The translations under genes were made by a program, and so were the position numbers. Below, in pieces: positions 22,262-34,382 of a stretch of DNA of 64,000 bases (the stretch's first letter is position 1; the number at the start of each line of letters is the position of its first letter). The notes beneath the pieces were generated by a model that did not search any database, had not been told where the DNA came from, and saw only the letters and a program-made list of their open reading frames with translations. This stretch comes from Malus domestica (Eukaryota; Streptophyta; Magnoliopsida; Rosales; Rosaceae). The DNA is taken from assembly GCF_042453785.1 (NCBI RefSeq), contig NC_091673.1:5854501-5918500 (forward strand), in the 5' to 3' direction.

Positions 22262-24953
22262 TTAAGGTGGAGATAACCCTGTGAACCAGGAGTTGAGATG
22301 TGTGTTTACATAGGACAGTTGTGCACCAATACTTCTGCTTCTCTTGTCTTGTATCCCGTTTTGTAGCAAAGGGAGCTTATTTTGGTGCAGTGATTCTATT
22401 TCGATCAGCTTCTCTTCTGTGGCCTTCCCCCACATCATGGCATAAAATCCAGTAACGATTATGGCTGCACCAACCAAACTGCAAAGTTGTTCTATAATCA
22501 TCATTAATTTGCTAATAAGAATGTATTATTTCTTAATCGTGATTCGTGAGCTAGATTTTCTAACAACCCAAAGACGTTGTCAACAAGCTGTAGCTTTCAC
22601 CAACTTTCAATGATTAAATATCATACAAAATCAAACACAAGAGGTTGTACAATTGATATGAACAACAATATTAATTTATACCTTCCAAGGTAGAATGAAT
22701 CTCCCAAAAATATGGCACCCATGATCACACCAAAAATTATGCCAAGAGGCTTAAACATAGAACAATAAAAAGCTCCAACCTTTTCTACACACCAGACAAT
22801 TACACTGAAATAAAGAACCGTCGCAACAATTCCCTGTATGATAATAAAAAAAATATTTTAACATAATAATCAACCCGTATACTCAAATACGCTAGAATAC
22901 ATGCATACAACTCAAAAATTAATAATTCTAATTAAGGGGTTATGCTAGATCACTTCCAAATACTGAGTAAATGCTACAGCGTAAAAAATTGCTTACAGTG
23001 TATAAAACAGCAATCAACCCCACATCCAGCCTTATTTCCCAGGCACTTGCATCTCTAACTGCAATTAAAGCAAATATTGCAGACTGAATGGTTGCGAATA
23101 AGCATTGGAAAAAGACTGATAGCAAAATTGCGGGGTACTTCTTAACGACCGTTGCCTGCAATGCAAACATTTGGAATTTTGAAAGAAAAACGAATAGAAG
23201 TAAAACTTGTTATAATTCGCTTGTTCTTTACTTTCAGCTTTATAAAGGGTAGCTGAATATTAGGGGTAGTTACCTGCAGAATGTACCATAAAGAAATTGA
23301 GAAGGCGTGAACTGCAAGAAAAAGCCCTCCGAGGATCCAGTTTGATCTTGATGAGGAAAAGATTTGATAGAGTGAATTAGGAAGTGATGCAGATAGCCGT
23401 ATGATCGGTAGACCTTTGTAAAATGTTACAACAAATGCTCCTCCGATTGACATTACGGTTCCAAAAACTTTTGCTTGGCTGCTTGAGCTTCTCCAGTTTA
23501 CAGTTTCCATCCTAAATACTCATTTGAAGCAATGCATGCTAATTACCTCTACGTAACATAAAATGTTAATCTAATTCCATCACTTTCATTTTCTCTTCCA
23601 ATCAGTGTAACAATGGAGCGTGCATACCCATACAGGCAGCTGACCCTTTGAAGTTTCAACTAAAACGAAGTAATAAAAACCCTATTTATATAAGAAAAGC
23701 TTATAATATAGACGCACATACACATTTTTGAAAAATAATTTATGTTCTCTATATCAATGATGCAGAAAAGTACATGATTAAAATTGAATGTACTACGTAT
23801 TAAAGTTCTTACGTGTTTTCACATAATTATTTTTCTATTCAATTTTTTTTCTCGTCCCGTACTTTACTAACTACTATAAAAGCTGTAGTAATAAGTCTTT
23901 TTCCACACTCTAGTTTTGAATATGAAATCTATTATAAAATTTTCAAGCCAATTGGAGTCGAGAAGGAGGTACTTGAGCAGTATTTCTCATCACCAACTCC
24001 TGTGTTTAGATGGATACACCCGTTCTAATTGGATTTTATAAGAAAATCAACTTTGAAGAGAGTTTAATATCTTTAGTCATAGTCGTACAGTAACAGTACT
24101 TGCCATCAGTTCAAAAGAACTTAATTACATAATTACTGAGAAGCACTATATATAGTGCTGGTCCCCCAAAATTCAAACAAATATTATTACTCTCTCACTA
24201 TCAAGAAAAAGGGGAAGAAAATTAGTACCTAAAAATTATGGCAAGTACGAAAGAAAAGCTGGGATGAGGTTAAGCATGGCCGTGCTAAGCGTGGGAGAGC
24301 TGTATTCTATGCCAATATTTCCAAATATTTGTGCTGAACAACTGCACATATGATGATCTCTGATTAAATTTCTAAAAAATTGTAATTAAATTATAATTCA
24401 CATGTAATTAATTAGTATGTTACCTACCAAAACAGGCCAAGCAAGAAGATTCTGCAGAGTATGGAGAATGTAAGGGGAGGGCGCTCCGATCTGCTAGTAA
24501 CCAGAAAATCAAAGTGAAAAGAAAAAAGAAAAGAAAAGGATAGTTAAAGAAAGTTGGGTTCCATCATAAAACCAATTGACAATACGAGGAGTAATCCAAT
24601 TTACTAATTAGCACATGCAAAGTCCCTCAGATTTGGGATTCGCTCTGAACAATAATACTATCAAGACTTTAGAGAGAGACGGAGCAGAAGTACAGTAAAA
24701 TAATAAATCAGCTGATTTGATCAAATAATTTGTATGCACGAAAGAAGGAAGGATTATATACAATTAACCTGTGGAAGATGAGAGCAGAAGGGAGAAGAAT
24801 GAGGGCGGCGACCGCGTTGGCATAGACGACGATGATGTATGCATTGGTCCCTGTGGACATCGCTGCTTTGTTTACTACCACACTCCCAGTCTGAGCCATA
24901 ATCGCCATCACCATTCCAATAAAAGGAAGTAAAATCTTCATGCTCATGTTCAT
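22262..24953 (-). pseudogene. WAT1-related transporter paralogue with one-base deletion
   Basis: Tandem paralogue of the gene at 17733-19863, with the same strand and exon plan. Exons: 24953-24769, 24490-24428, 24341-24229, 23511-23274, 23155-22997, 22833-22682, 22478-22262. All boundaries are GT/AG. Exons 2, 5 and 6 have exactly the lengths of the paralogue (63, 159, 152 nt). Exon 3 is 113 nt against 114. After CCAGCTTTT the paralogue has ACC TTT GTA and this copy CTTTCGTA, so one base is missing near 24258 and a stop follows within a few codons. Without the deletion the sum would be 1128 nt (375 aa). EamA landmarks otherwise persist (SSPTLSTAMLNLIPAF, MFKPLGIIFGVIMGAIFLG). Either a young pseudogene or a sequencing error. 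Confidence 0.88.
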
Positions 24954-24993
24954 CCTCTCTCTCTCTCTCTCTGAGAAACAAAGTCACAAACAC

Positions 24994-25496
24994 TGGTACA
25001 CATGCATATTCTCACATCCCTGTTAATTATTTTGTGATAATCTACTTTGTAGTTTTCTTTTTTGGCCCAATTTTACTACTTGTAAATTTGTTCTAGTGGA
25101 GGAAATGCATGGTTGACATGCATGGGCATTTTGGCAAAAATCTCTTTCTTTGTCGAACGTGTACTATTGGATAAGAGGTAGATATTCTATGAGCATAACT
25201 ATTTTTACGATAATTTTGTGAGCATAATTATTAAAAAATACAAGAATTTATTGTCACGATGACATCTCGATCATTGTAAGTCTTTTAACTAGCTAAGCTA
25301 ATGAAGAGTAAAGTTTTCTTGGACCCAAAGTTTAAAAAAATTGTGATCATCCCATTTGATCTTAATTCTACAGCAAAAGAAAAAATACGAAAAAATAAAA
25401 TTAAATGACCACTTATTATAAAGTTAAATTTAAATTATGAATAATGTCTGATAATGTGGGGAGAACAGATCTGAAAGCTGCTTTGTTCCTTCCCAT
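24994..25496. other. Intergenic, AT-rich
   Basis: No gene or recognisable element. Upstream flank of the second transporter gene, whose leader carries a short CT microsatellite (24954-24973), running up to the Copia insertion. Confidence 0.5.
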
Positions 25497-25665
25497 TGTT
25501 AACGTGAGTGGTATTAAAAAGGGTATGTAAATATATTGTAAATATTAAAATTCTTTATTAGGAAGGATAGTTGTGTGTCATTTATTGTTTCCTTATAGAA
25601 CAAGGATTGTATCTTGTATATATTGTCTATTATGCAATACAATAAAAATTAAGCCGTAAAATTCA
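25497..25665 (+). repeat. Copia 5' LTR
   Basis: 169 bp, TGTTAACGTGAG...AAAATTCA. Short for Copia. It differs from the 3' LTR by three substitutions and no indels. Confidence 0.92.
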
Positions 25666-25668
25666 ATT

Positions 25669-25680
25669 TGGCATCAGAGC
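25669..25680 (+). other. Copia primer-binding site
   Basis: TGGCATCAGAGC, 3 bp after the LTR. It is one base from the usual TGGTATCAGAGC complement of initiator Met-tRNA. Confidence 0.8.
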
Positions 25681-27095
25681 CAACCGTAACCCTAGAACTC
25701 CCACTGTGCCGCTGCTACCGTGAAATCAAAAAAAACAAAGAAGGTGTTCGCTCCCTAAATCCGCCATGGCGCCTTGCGGGCAAGCCGGGGATTTACTTCA
25801 CATACGAGATTGGTGGGTGCGGGCGTGCCACTACTAGATGCCGCTAGTAGACAGGATTTGAATGATTGAGGTTGCGCCTTTTGACTTCAAATCAAGAGAT
25901 TGTGCCATTTGAGTGGGAGTTGCTCAAATTAAGGTTCTTTGTTTGCCTTAAAAATAAGGACTTTACTTATATGGAGAGATAGAACAATATGTAAATGACA
26001 AGGTTGCTTGGAAATATAAATGACAGAGGAAAGTGACTAAAATTGCAGATTGCTTGTAATTTATATGGCTAGAAATGAGTACATAAAAGCTACAAATGAG
26101 ATCGATACCGCAAGTGAGCAGCAGAGCTAATAAACAAGATAAAAGAAGGCTTTTGGCAAATCTGGTTTGAGCAGAGTTTGTGCTTTTGTTTGTTTGTTTG
26201 AGTGTCCTTATTCCTGGTTTCTCTTTCTTCTTATATAGACAACTCGGCTTGGCCTCCTGTAGCAGCAGCCTTGCCCGAATGTGGTTTGAGGGTGATGACT
26301 CATTAGTTTTTTTACATGTACTGCCATCATAAAGTACTTTATGGGCTGTGTAGCTGATCAGTCTATACCACTTGGCCCTTGGGTAGGTAAGCAAGTGGTC
26401 TTTATGAGCTGCACCAAGTCAAAAAAGGCCATTTCTGCCTTCTGGGCTTTGACTGGGCTTCAGCTGTCTTCCCTTTCGGGCCTCCTTTTAGGCCAGCTCC
26501 TTTCTTGAGCCCAAAGTTCAAGTTTTGATCCAAACAGAAGGTCCGGCAGTCTGCTGTCTCTGCCGCATCCCTGCAGCAAGCCTAGACTGCTGCCCGTGTA
26601 TTGTTGCCGCAGGAAACCGACTGCAGTTCAATGTGCAGCGTATTGCTGTGACGTGTGTGTGTGTTTTTTTCTGTGTTGTACCGTATCTGTTGCTGCATCC
26701 TTGCCGCAGGAAACCGACTGCAGTTCAGTATGCAGCGTATTGCTGTGCCAATAAGGTTTTTTCTGCTAGAGTTGATAAATAAAAAAAGGGAAAGAAAAAA
26801 AAGGGGCTTGGCTGCTGTCTGAATTGCAGCTTGACAACGTGTTGCTATTTTTTTTTTTTTTTGTTGCCGTGTGCTCTGGTTTTTCTAGTTGTCATGCATC
26901 AACAATCACAAAAGCTCTCAGTGGCGTGCTGCTATTATAGTGTTGTTATTGTCCGTATGTTATTATATTAGTTTTGCTGAGTATCTACAAGTTTTATCCA
27001 TGGAGTCTACTGCTTGTTTTTCCTTTGCAGTGTGTGGTTCTATAATTGGTGTGGTATTGTGATTGTCGTGTATTATTGTCTCGTAAGTTATTACA
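25681..27095. other. Copia internal leader lacking recognisable gag
   Basis: 1.4 kb between primer-binding site and protease. No Gag or zinc-knuckle (CCHC) motif was seen in any frame. 26565-26760 holds a tandem duplication containing GCCGCAGGAAACCGACTGCA twice. The 26k section also has a 143-codon minus-strand frame with no recognisable motif. Gag may have been replaced by foreign sequence. Confidence 0.5.
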
Positions 27096-30000
27096 ATGAC
27101 GAATGTAGGTTGGATTCTGGACTCAGGTGCAACCGATCATATGACTTTTGATAAGAATTTATTTACTAGTATGACAACCAGTTCATGGAAGTGTATTGCA
27201 ACTGCTACCGGAACAACAGCACCAGTTTTGGGGGCCGGCACTGTGAACCTCACGCCAGCCCTTCCCCTTCATCACTGCCTGCTTGTTCCCTCGTTGTCTC
27301 ATAATTTGTTATCTATTCCTCAAGTTACTGAGCAATTAGACTGTGTTGTACTTATGTATCCACTGTTTTGTTTGCTTCAGGATATTCAGACCAATGAGAT
27401 AATTGGACGTGGCACTAAGAGATAGGGGTTATATTATGTGGATGACGTCGTTCCTGGCAGAGCTAATGCAGTTCAAGCATCCCGTACCAATAATTTACAT
27501 GAAGTTTGGTTATTGCATCGTCGGTTAGGACATGCTTCGTTTGGGTATTTGAGGCGTATGTTGCCTAGTTTATTTCATGAAATAAAAGAATCAGACTTAC
27601 ATGGTGAGGTATGTATTCTCGCGAAGAGTCATCGCGTTTCGTTTCCTCCTAGTATGAATAAAAGATTGTTTCCTTTTGAACTTGTGCACTCTGATGTTTG
27701 GGGTCTTTCTCCTGTTAGTACTTTGTCTAGAATTAAATGGTTTGTTACCTTCGTTGATGATTGCACTCGTATGACTTGGATTTATGTGATGAAGAATAAA
27801 AGTGATGTGGGTATGGTGTTTCGATCATTCTTTCAAATGGTTGCAACACAATATTCCTCTGTTATTAAGGTTCTTCGCTCTAATAATGGAGGTGAGTATA
27901 TTGGTTTCGAGTTGTCCAACTTTTTTCGGGACCAAGGAATTCTACATGAGACTATTTGCCCTCATACCCCACAACAAAATGGGGTTGCTAAAAGAAAGAA
28001 TCGTCATATCCTAGAAACTGCCTGTGCCTTGCTCATTGGTGCATCTGTACCTAAACGGTTTTGGCTTGAAGCTGTCACTTATGCCGTGTATGTGATTAAC
28101 CGTATGCCATCCCGGGTTGTGGGTTTTTGTACACCTCTCCAAGTATTGACAGAATTTGTTCCAGTAGTGTCAACCAATACTCTTTCTCCTTGTGTATTTG
28201 GGTGTGTAGCCTATGTTCATATTCACAAGATTCATCGTAGTAAGCTCGATCCATGTGCTCACCGTTGTGTTTTTTCTGGGATTTGCTCCTCAACAGAAAG
28301 GGTATAAGTGCTACCACCCTGAAACTTGTCATATGTATGTAACTATGGATGTTACCTTTTCTGAATCCGAGTTCTTTTATGTTTCGACTCCATCACCTTC
28401 CGATCACCTGGGGGAGAATATGAGTGGTGATCTTGGGTGGTTGGAAATATGTAGCTCAAGGGGAGTATTTATTGACAAAAAATATTGTGAAAGCTCTCGG
28501 CAAGACACTGCCGAGAATGGAGACGGTGAATCTCGGCAAGACACTGCCGAGAATGTGAGTATCATTCAGCCAAGTAGCACTGAACCAGTTGAGTCTTCTA
28601 GGCAATGTGTTGCCAAGTGTGATGCAGAGTGTCAGCAAGGAGTTGCCGAACCAGTTTCACCGCTCCAGCAACCATTAGCTATCGAACCTGCAACCCCCTC
28701 TCTCTCAAGCTCAATAGTGCCACCCAATATGTCTTCTCTGAATATTCCTGAGGTAAGTACTACTAATACTCATGTAACTAATCCAGATAATGTTATGAGT
28801 ACATATAAGTTGCCGCCAAGGAAAAATTATGGTGTTCCTCCTGACAGGTTTTCTCCTGAAGGAAAAGTGAAGTATCCAATAGCTAATTATGTGTCATGCT
28901 CAAACCTTACACCAGAACGTCAAGCCTGGGTAAACAATGTGGAAGCAATCCAAGCACTAACCCAAGTTAAGAAGGTCTTGAAGGATCCTAAATGGGCTAT
29001 TGCGATGGATGAGGAAATGATGGCACTACATAAGAATGATACATGGGAGGTAACGGAGCTACCTAAAGGAAAGAAACCAGTTGGGTGTAGATGGGTCTTT
29101 ACGATCAAATACAAGGCAGACGGATCGGTAGACATGTATAAAGCAATGTTAGTAGCAAAAGGTTATACTCAAACTTATGGTGTTGATTATCAAGAGACAT
29201 TTTCTCCAGTAGCGAAGATGAATACAGTATGAGTTCTGATTTCTTTAGCTGCAAATTTGAATTGGCCACTAAAACAGTTTGATGTGAAAAATGCTTTTCT
29301 TCATGGGCACTTGGAAGAACAGGTATATATGGATTTTCCTCCGGGGTACGATGCCGGAGGGAAAACAGAAGTATGTAGGTTGTGAAAGTCACTCTATGGA
29401 CTTAAGCAATCGCCTCGTGCGTGGTTTGGTAGATTTACCCAAGTTATGAGGCGGATTGGGTATTATCAAAGTCACTCAGATCATACATTATTTGTGAAAC
29501 GAGGAAGTGGTAAAGTGACAGCTTTAATTATTTATGTGGATGACATGATAATAACAGGTGATGATTCGGAAGAGATGATGAAGCTAGAACAAAACCTTGC
29601 CATCGAGTTCGAGATGAAGAATTTGGGAGATTTGAAATATTTTCTTGGCGTGGAAGTTGCTCGGTCATCTAGAGGTATTTTCTTGTCTCAACGTAAATAT
29701 GTTCTGGATTTATTGAAGGAAACAAGGATTCTTGGGTGTAAACCTGTAGATACTCCCATTGTGGAGAAACATTACTTGGGAATTTATCTGGATCAAGAAC
29801 CAGTGAATAAAGGCAGATATCAGAGACTGGTAGGAAGACTAATTTATTTAGCTCATACCCGTCCAGATATAGCCTATGCAGTGAGTGTGGTGAGTCAGTT
29901 TATGCACTCGCCAAGTGTGGATCATATGGCAGCTGTTATGAGGATTTTAGCTTATTTGAAGTCGGCTCCAGGAAAAGGAATTTTGTATAAAAATTCTGGT

Positions 30001-30486
30001 CATCTGAGGATTGAAGGATTTACTGATGTTGATTGGGCAGGTGATGTAACTGATAGACGTTCTACTTCTGGATACTTTACGTTTGTTGGGGGAAATCTAG
30101 TTACTTAGAGGAGCAAGAAGCAAAACGTGGTGTCAAGATCGTCAGCCAAGGCCGAATTTAGAGGTATGGCACATGGAATATGTGAAGTCCTTTGGTTACG
30201 TAAGTTACTTGATGGTCTAGGTTTCAAAGAAAAAGAGGCGACAAGTTTGTATTGTGATAATAAATCCGCACGGGAGATTGCAGAGAATCCAGTACAACAT
30301 GACAGAACAAAGCATGTGGAGGTTGATCGTCATTTTATTAAGGAGAAGCTGGAGAAGAAAATTGTTTCGATACCGTTTGTGAACTCGGAAGAGCAACTTG
30401 CGGATATCCTCACACATGCCGTGTGTAGTAGATCTTTTGGTGACTCACTTGTCAAGTTGGGAATGTGTGATATCTATGCTCCAACT
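27096..30486 (+). pseudogene. Copia pol polyprotein, broken
   Basis: Domains in order: protease (WILDSGATDHM, about 27108), GAG-pre-integrase (LHRRLGHASFGYL), integrase core (HSDVWG, then RSNNGGEY in place of the usual DNGGE, so one Asp is lost), reverse transcriptase (WAIAMDEEMMAL, CRWVFTIKYKADG, LIIYVDDMIITG with the catalytic YVDD) and RNase H (AKAEFRGMAHGICEV, YCDNKSA). Breaks: TAG near 27423, a one-base gain in a T run near 28275, TGA near 29230, TGA near 29383 and TAG near 30106. Several stops could come from C-to-T changes at CGA/TGG codons. The integrase zinc finger is also disturbed. No functional polyprotein is possible. Confidence 0.9.
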
Positions 30487-30496
30487 TGAGGGGGAG

Positions 30497-30665
30497 TGTT
30501 AACGTGAGTGGTATTAAAAATGGTATGTAAATATATTGTAAATATTAAAATTCATTATTAGGAAGGATAGTTGTGTGTCATTTAGTGTTTCCTTATAGAA
30601 CAAGGATTGTATCTTGTATATATTGTCTATTATGCAATACAATAAAAATTAAGCCGTAAAATTCA
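30497..30665 (+). repeat. Copia 3' LTR
   Basis: 169 bp, preceded by the polypurine tract GAGGGGGAG. Three substitutions relative to the 5' LTR. Confidence 0.92.
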
Positions 30666-31282
30666 ATTACTACATTGTTTATTCTTGAAGGGCCCGTTTG
30701 TTTGACATGATTAAGAAGGACTAGACTAGACTATAGTCATTTGTTTGGTGTGCACCAGGATTAGCTTTAATAAGCTTAGCAGAGATTCACTCGGATTAAA
30801 GACCTCCTTAGCCGTTCTTAACGAGGATCTCCAATTTTGGGCGGACTCGTAAGCCAAAGAAAACACGAGAGATTTTCTGCGTCTTCCCTCATCGTCCTCA
30901 TCTCTGTGTCTTCCCTCATCGTCGTCCTCCTCTCCCTCATCGCTGCGTCTTCACTCATCTGCATCTGCTCACCCTTATCTGCCTCGAGTTGTCTGGTAAG
31001 CTTCGAATCTTTTATTTATTTCGTCAATTTGTGTGGATTAGTTTGTGATATTAACTGAGCTTTATTTGATTTTGTTGTTTTGGGTTTGAGAAATTTTCAA
31101 TCATAGACCTCTGCACTTGAACAAATTAGGGTTTTGATATTTAGGTGAAATTGAGATTAGAATTTAGGGTTTTCATAAGATGAGATGGAACTTGGGAATT
31201 TAGGATGTCAAAGTTGTCAAACTTGGAAGTCTTACCCACATGCTGTTTTCAATTTTTAAAATTTGGGGTTTCAACAATGGGA

Positions 31283-31285
<3 letters not shown>
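30666..31285. other. Remnant of a TIR element or gene leader
   Basis: GGGCCCGTTTGTTTG near 30692 is a common terminus of plant DNA transposons. CT-rich TCATCGTCC repeats (30880-30970) and TAGGGTTTT phrases follow, resembling a 5' UTR. No protein family was recognised. Confidence 0.35.
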
Positions 31286-31358
<73 letters not shown>

Positions 31359-31458
31359 TGTGTGTGTGTGTGTGTTTGTGTACTCTATGTGTGTGTGTGT
31401 TTGTGTACTGTGTGTGTGTGTGTGTGTGTGTATGTGTGTGTGTGTGTGTGTAATTTCT

Positions 31459-31509
<51 letters not shown>

Positions 31510-31924
31510 TGTGTGTTTGTGTGTACTCTGTGTGTGTGTGTATTTAGTTGGTGTCTCAGTGTCTGTGTATTCTGCACATTTGTTTGATGTCCGTGTGTGT
31601 GTGTGTATTCTGCACATTTGTGTGTGTGTGTGTGTATTCTGCACATTTGAAAGGATAATGTGTGTGTGTGTGTGTATTCTGCACATTTGAAAGGATAATG
31701 TGTGTGTGTGTGTGTGTATTCTGCACATTTGAAAGGATAATGTGTGTGTGTGTGTGTATTTAGTTGGTGTGTCTCTGTGTCTGTGTCTGTGTATTCTGCA
31801 CATTTGTTTGATGTCTGTGTGTATGTGTGTATTCTACACATTTGAAAGGATAGTGTGTATGTATTCTGCACATTTGAATGGATAGTGTATGTGTGTGTGT
31901 GTGTTTGTGTATGTGTCTGTGTAA

Positions 31925-31966
<42 letters not shown>

Positions 31967-32400
31967 TGTGTACTCTCTGTGTGTGTGTGTGTATTTAGTT
32001 GGTGTGTCTCTGTGTGTGTGTGTGTGTGTGTATTCTGCACATTTGTTTGATGTCTGTGTGTGTGTGTGTGTGTTCTGTACATTTGAAAGAATTGTGTGTG
32101 TGTGTGTGTGTGTGTGTGTAATTTCTGTGTGTGTGTGTAATATGTGTGTGTATTCTACACATTTGTTTGATGTCCGTGTGTGTGTGTGTGCGCGTGTATT
32201 CTGCACATTTGTGTGTGTGTGTATTCTGCACATTTGAAAGAATAGTGTGTGTGTGTGTGTATTCTGCACATTTGTTTGATGTCCGTGTGTGTGTTTGTGT
32301 GTGTGTGTGTGTGTGTATTCTGCACATTTGTGTGTGTGTGTGTGTGTATTCTGCACATTTGAAAGGATATTGTTCGTGTGTGTGTGTGTGTGTATTCTGC
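31286..32400. repeat. Compound GT microsatellite / minisatellite, 1.1 kb
   Basis: Nearly pure (TG)n blocks alternate with about 17 copies of a TATTCTGCACATTTG box. The box is often extended by AAAGGATAATG or by TTTGATGTCCGTG, and is sometimes replaced by TAATTTCTG or TATTTAGTTGGTG. Long open frames in all six phases are products of the repeat and are not genes. Confidence 0.95.
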
Positions 32401-32666
32401 ACAGTTGTTCAACTTTAGCCGTATATTTGTTGGCTCGGATTGTGACTTGGCTGGTTATTTTTTTTTGTTGATCCAACATTAATTGTGACTTGGCTGGTTA
32501 TTTTTGGGCTGTTAATGCAGTTACTTGTTTCAGAATTCTTTGTAAACCGTTTGTTTTGATCTAGTTCATTTCGTATCATAATCACTTCATTTTCATCACC
32601 CTTAATAACAGTAAATATTACATATATAATGTCCTTATTTTTTTTTCCTTTTTTTTTGTTTGGATT
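32401..32666. other. AT-rich spacer
   Basis: Contains a short local duplication of GTGACTTGGCTGGTTATTTT and T runs. No gene. Confidence 0.5.
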
Positions 32667-33181
32667 TGTTTGTACCACACTTGACCAATCCCGAAACTAC
32701 TAAGCACCGGTTAACGTTATACCATCAAGGACCCAAAAGAGTTTCCTTCTAACCAGGAGGTCAATCACAGTGAGACACGTGTCGACATCAGAAGTCAATC
32801 ATAGCACGACACGTATTAACATCAGAAGCCAATCACAACACGACACGTGTCAATGTCAGAATGAAACTAGAAACTCTCTTATATAAATAGAGATCATTCT
32901 CTCACAATATTTCCTAATGTCATTTGCACTAAATCATTCACTAGTACTCACTAAAGGAGAGCTTGAACCTATGTACTTGTGTAAACCCTTCACAATTAAT
33001 GAGAACTCATCTACTCCGTGGACGTAGCCAATCTGGGTGAACCACGTACATCTTGTGTTTGTTTCCCTGTCCCTATCCATTTACATACTTATCCACACTA
33101 GTGACCGGAGCAATCTGGTGAAGGTCACAAACTTAACATTTTCTGTTGTATCCAAGTCCTCACTGATTTTATGCATTAACA
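32667..33181 (+). repeat. Gypsy 5' LTR
   Basis: 515 bp with tandem CAATCA...GACACGTGTC...CATCAGAAG units (ACGTGT cores, about 32760-32850) and a TATA box TATATAAATAG near 32880. The repeated ACGTG cores are G-box-like and could act as enhancers. Confidence 0.88.
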
Positions 33182-33287
33182 TTTGGCGCCGTCTATGGGA
33201 ACGACACTTATTCCCATTCTCTTCAGCTTTGTCAAGCTGGTTTCCACCATTTGTACACTCTCTTTTGACCAGGCATCCCTCTCCAAC

Positions 33288-34382
33288 ATGGGGAGCGAAG
33301 GAAGCCACAGCACACAGAATGACATCCCTCTTGCACCTAGTGCGAAGCAACGAAAGAAGGAAGGAAAGAGGGTTGCTATTCAAGCTAAAGTCGATGAGCT
33401 AGAAGGTCAAAACAACAAGATAGCAATGAAGAATGAGGTCCTCCAGAAGCAGTATGAGAAGCTCTTTGAGACACTCCACGAAACTATGCGTACTCAAACA
33501 CGCGAGCTTGTTGCCCCTGTGGACATCAACCATCATCTGGGTGCCCCTCAACACGGAGGGTCACCTTCATTTGACATGGGTATCCCTGATGAGGAACGAG
33601 CTAATCATCAAAACAATGATCAACATGAGACTTCTCTCAACCCAGCTACTTCGACCCGAAGCAGGAGAAGTGGAGGAAAACACCTCATTGCAGAAGGGTT
33701 GGAAGGATCGAAAGCCGTTTATCGTGACTGCCGAGACTTCTTAAAGCAACGTCGAGAGAATCCCTTCCATATATGCTCGAAGATCAATGACCCAAGGGTT
33801 TCTGAAAGACTCGGTCCCATCCCACGACCCAGGCCAGCTGCTAATCTAGGGAAGGAACATGAAGGTATAGGGGACTCTGAGGTATTCCAACAAACTCGCC
33901 CTAGAATTCAGTACGGCGAGTCCAAGGAAAAATCACACGCCCTTACTCAAACTTTCTTACTTCCAAGAGACGATGGAGACTTACGAAAGAAAATCCCAGT
34001 GGTACATGACTCCACTCAAGACCCCCTTGTCCTACAGCTCATTGAGGAAGTAAACAAGTTGAAGGCCGAACGTCAGGCCGAGATACCTGACTAGAACCAA
34101 CCTAGGCCTGGCCCTCTCACAAGAAGGATTCTTGATACCCCCATTCAAGTGAAGACAAAACAAAAGCTTGGTTTACAACTCTATACTGGAAGGGATGACC
34201 TAATTGAACACCTTAACCTCTTTGAGTCCACCATGGCATATCGGATACACACCGACGAAAAGCGATGTCTTTTCTTCCCCTCCACCCTCTCTGGTGGAGC
34301 TCTAAACTGGTATTGCCGTCTTCCACCTGAGATAGTAGACTCATTTGAGGAACTGAGGAAACTGTTTGTCTTTCACCCCTAA
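33288..34382 (+). pseudogene. Gypsy gag, broken
   Basis: Begins MGSEGSHSTQND and includes a coiled-coil-like stretch (VDELEGQNNKIAMKNEVLQK). After an in-frame TAG at 34092 the same frame continues into the retrotransposon Gag core (LYTGRDDLIEHLNLFESTMA, then FPSTLSGGALNWYCRLPPE), ending at 34382 where Gag is cut short. No zinc knuckle. No pol follows. The earlier in-frame ATG in the primer-site region is less likely as start. Confidence 0.82.

Larger units (their letters stand above)
25497..30665 (+). mobile_element. Ty1/Copia LTR retrotransposon, complete but pol-defective
   Basis: 5169 bp. LTRs of 169 bp at 25497-25665 and 30497-30665 differ at only 3 positions by direct comparison. Each begins TG and ends CA. 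A primer-binding site complementary to initiator Met-tRNA (TGGCATCAGAGC, 25669-25680) and a polypurine tract (GAGGGGGAG) before the 3' LTR complete the set. The order protease, integrase, reverse transcriptase, RNase H assigns it to Copia. No matching 5-bp target duplication was found at the flanks. The gag region is not recognisable. Confidence 0.93.

Noticed and set aside
25669..25680. tRNA-like sequence
   Set aside because: It is only the 12-nt retrotransposon primer-binding site, not a tRNA gene. No complete tRNA or rRNA gene was seen in the window.
31200..32479. Long open frames in several phases (up to about 240 codons) of THTHTH/CVCVCV type
   Set aside because: They are translations of the (TG)n compound repeat; no phase contains a non-repetitive domain.
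33081..33402. Frames of 100-121 codons on both strands around the Gypsy 5' LTR
   Set aside because: They cross the LTR/primer-site boundary and have no Gag similarity; shadows of the element.
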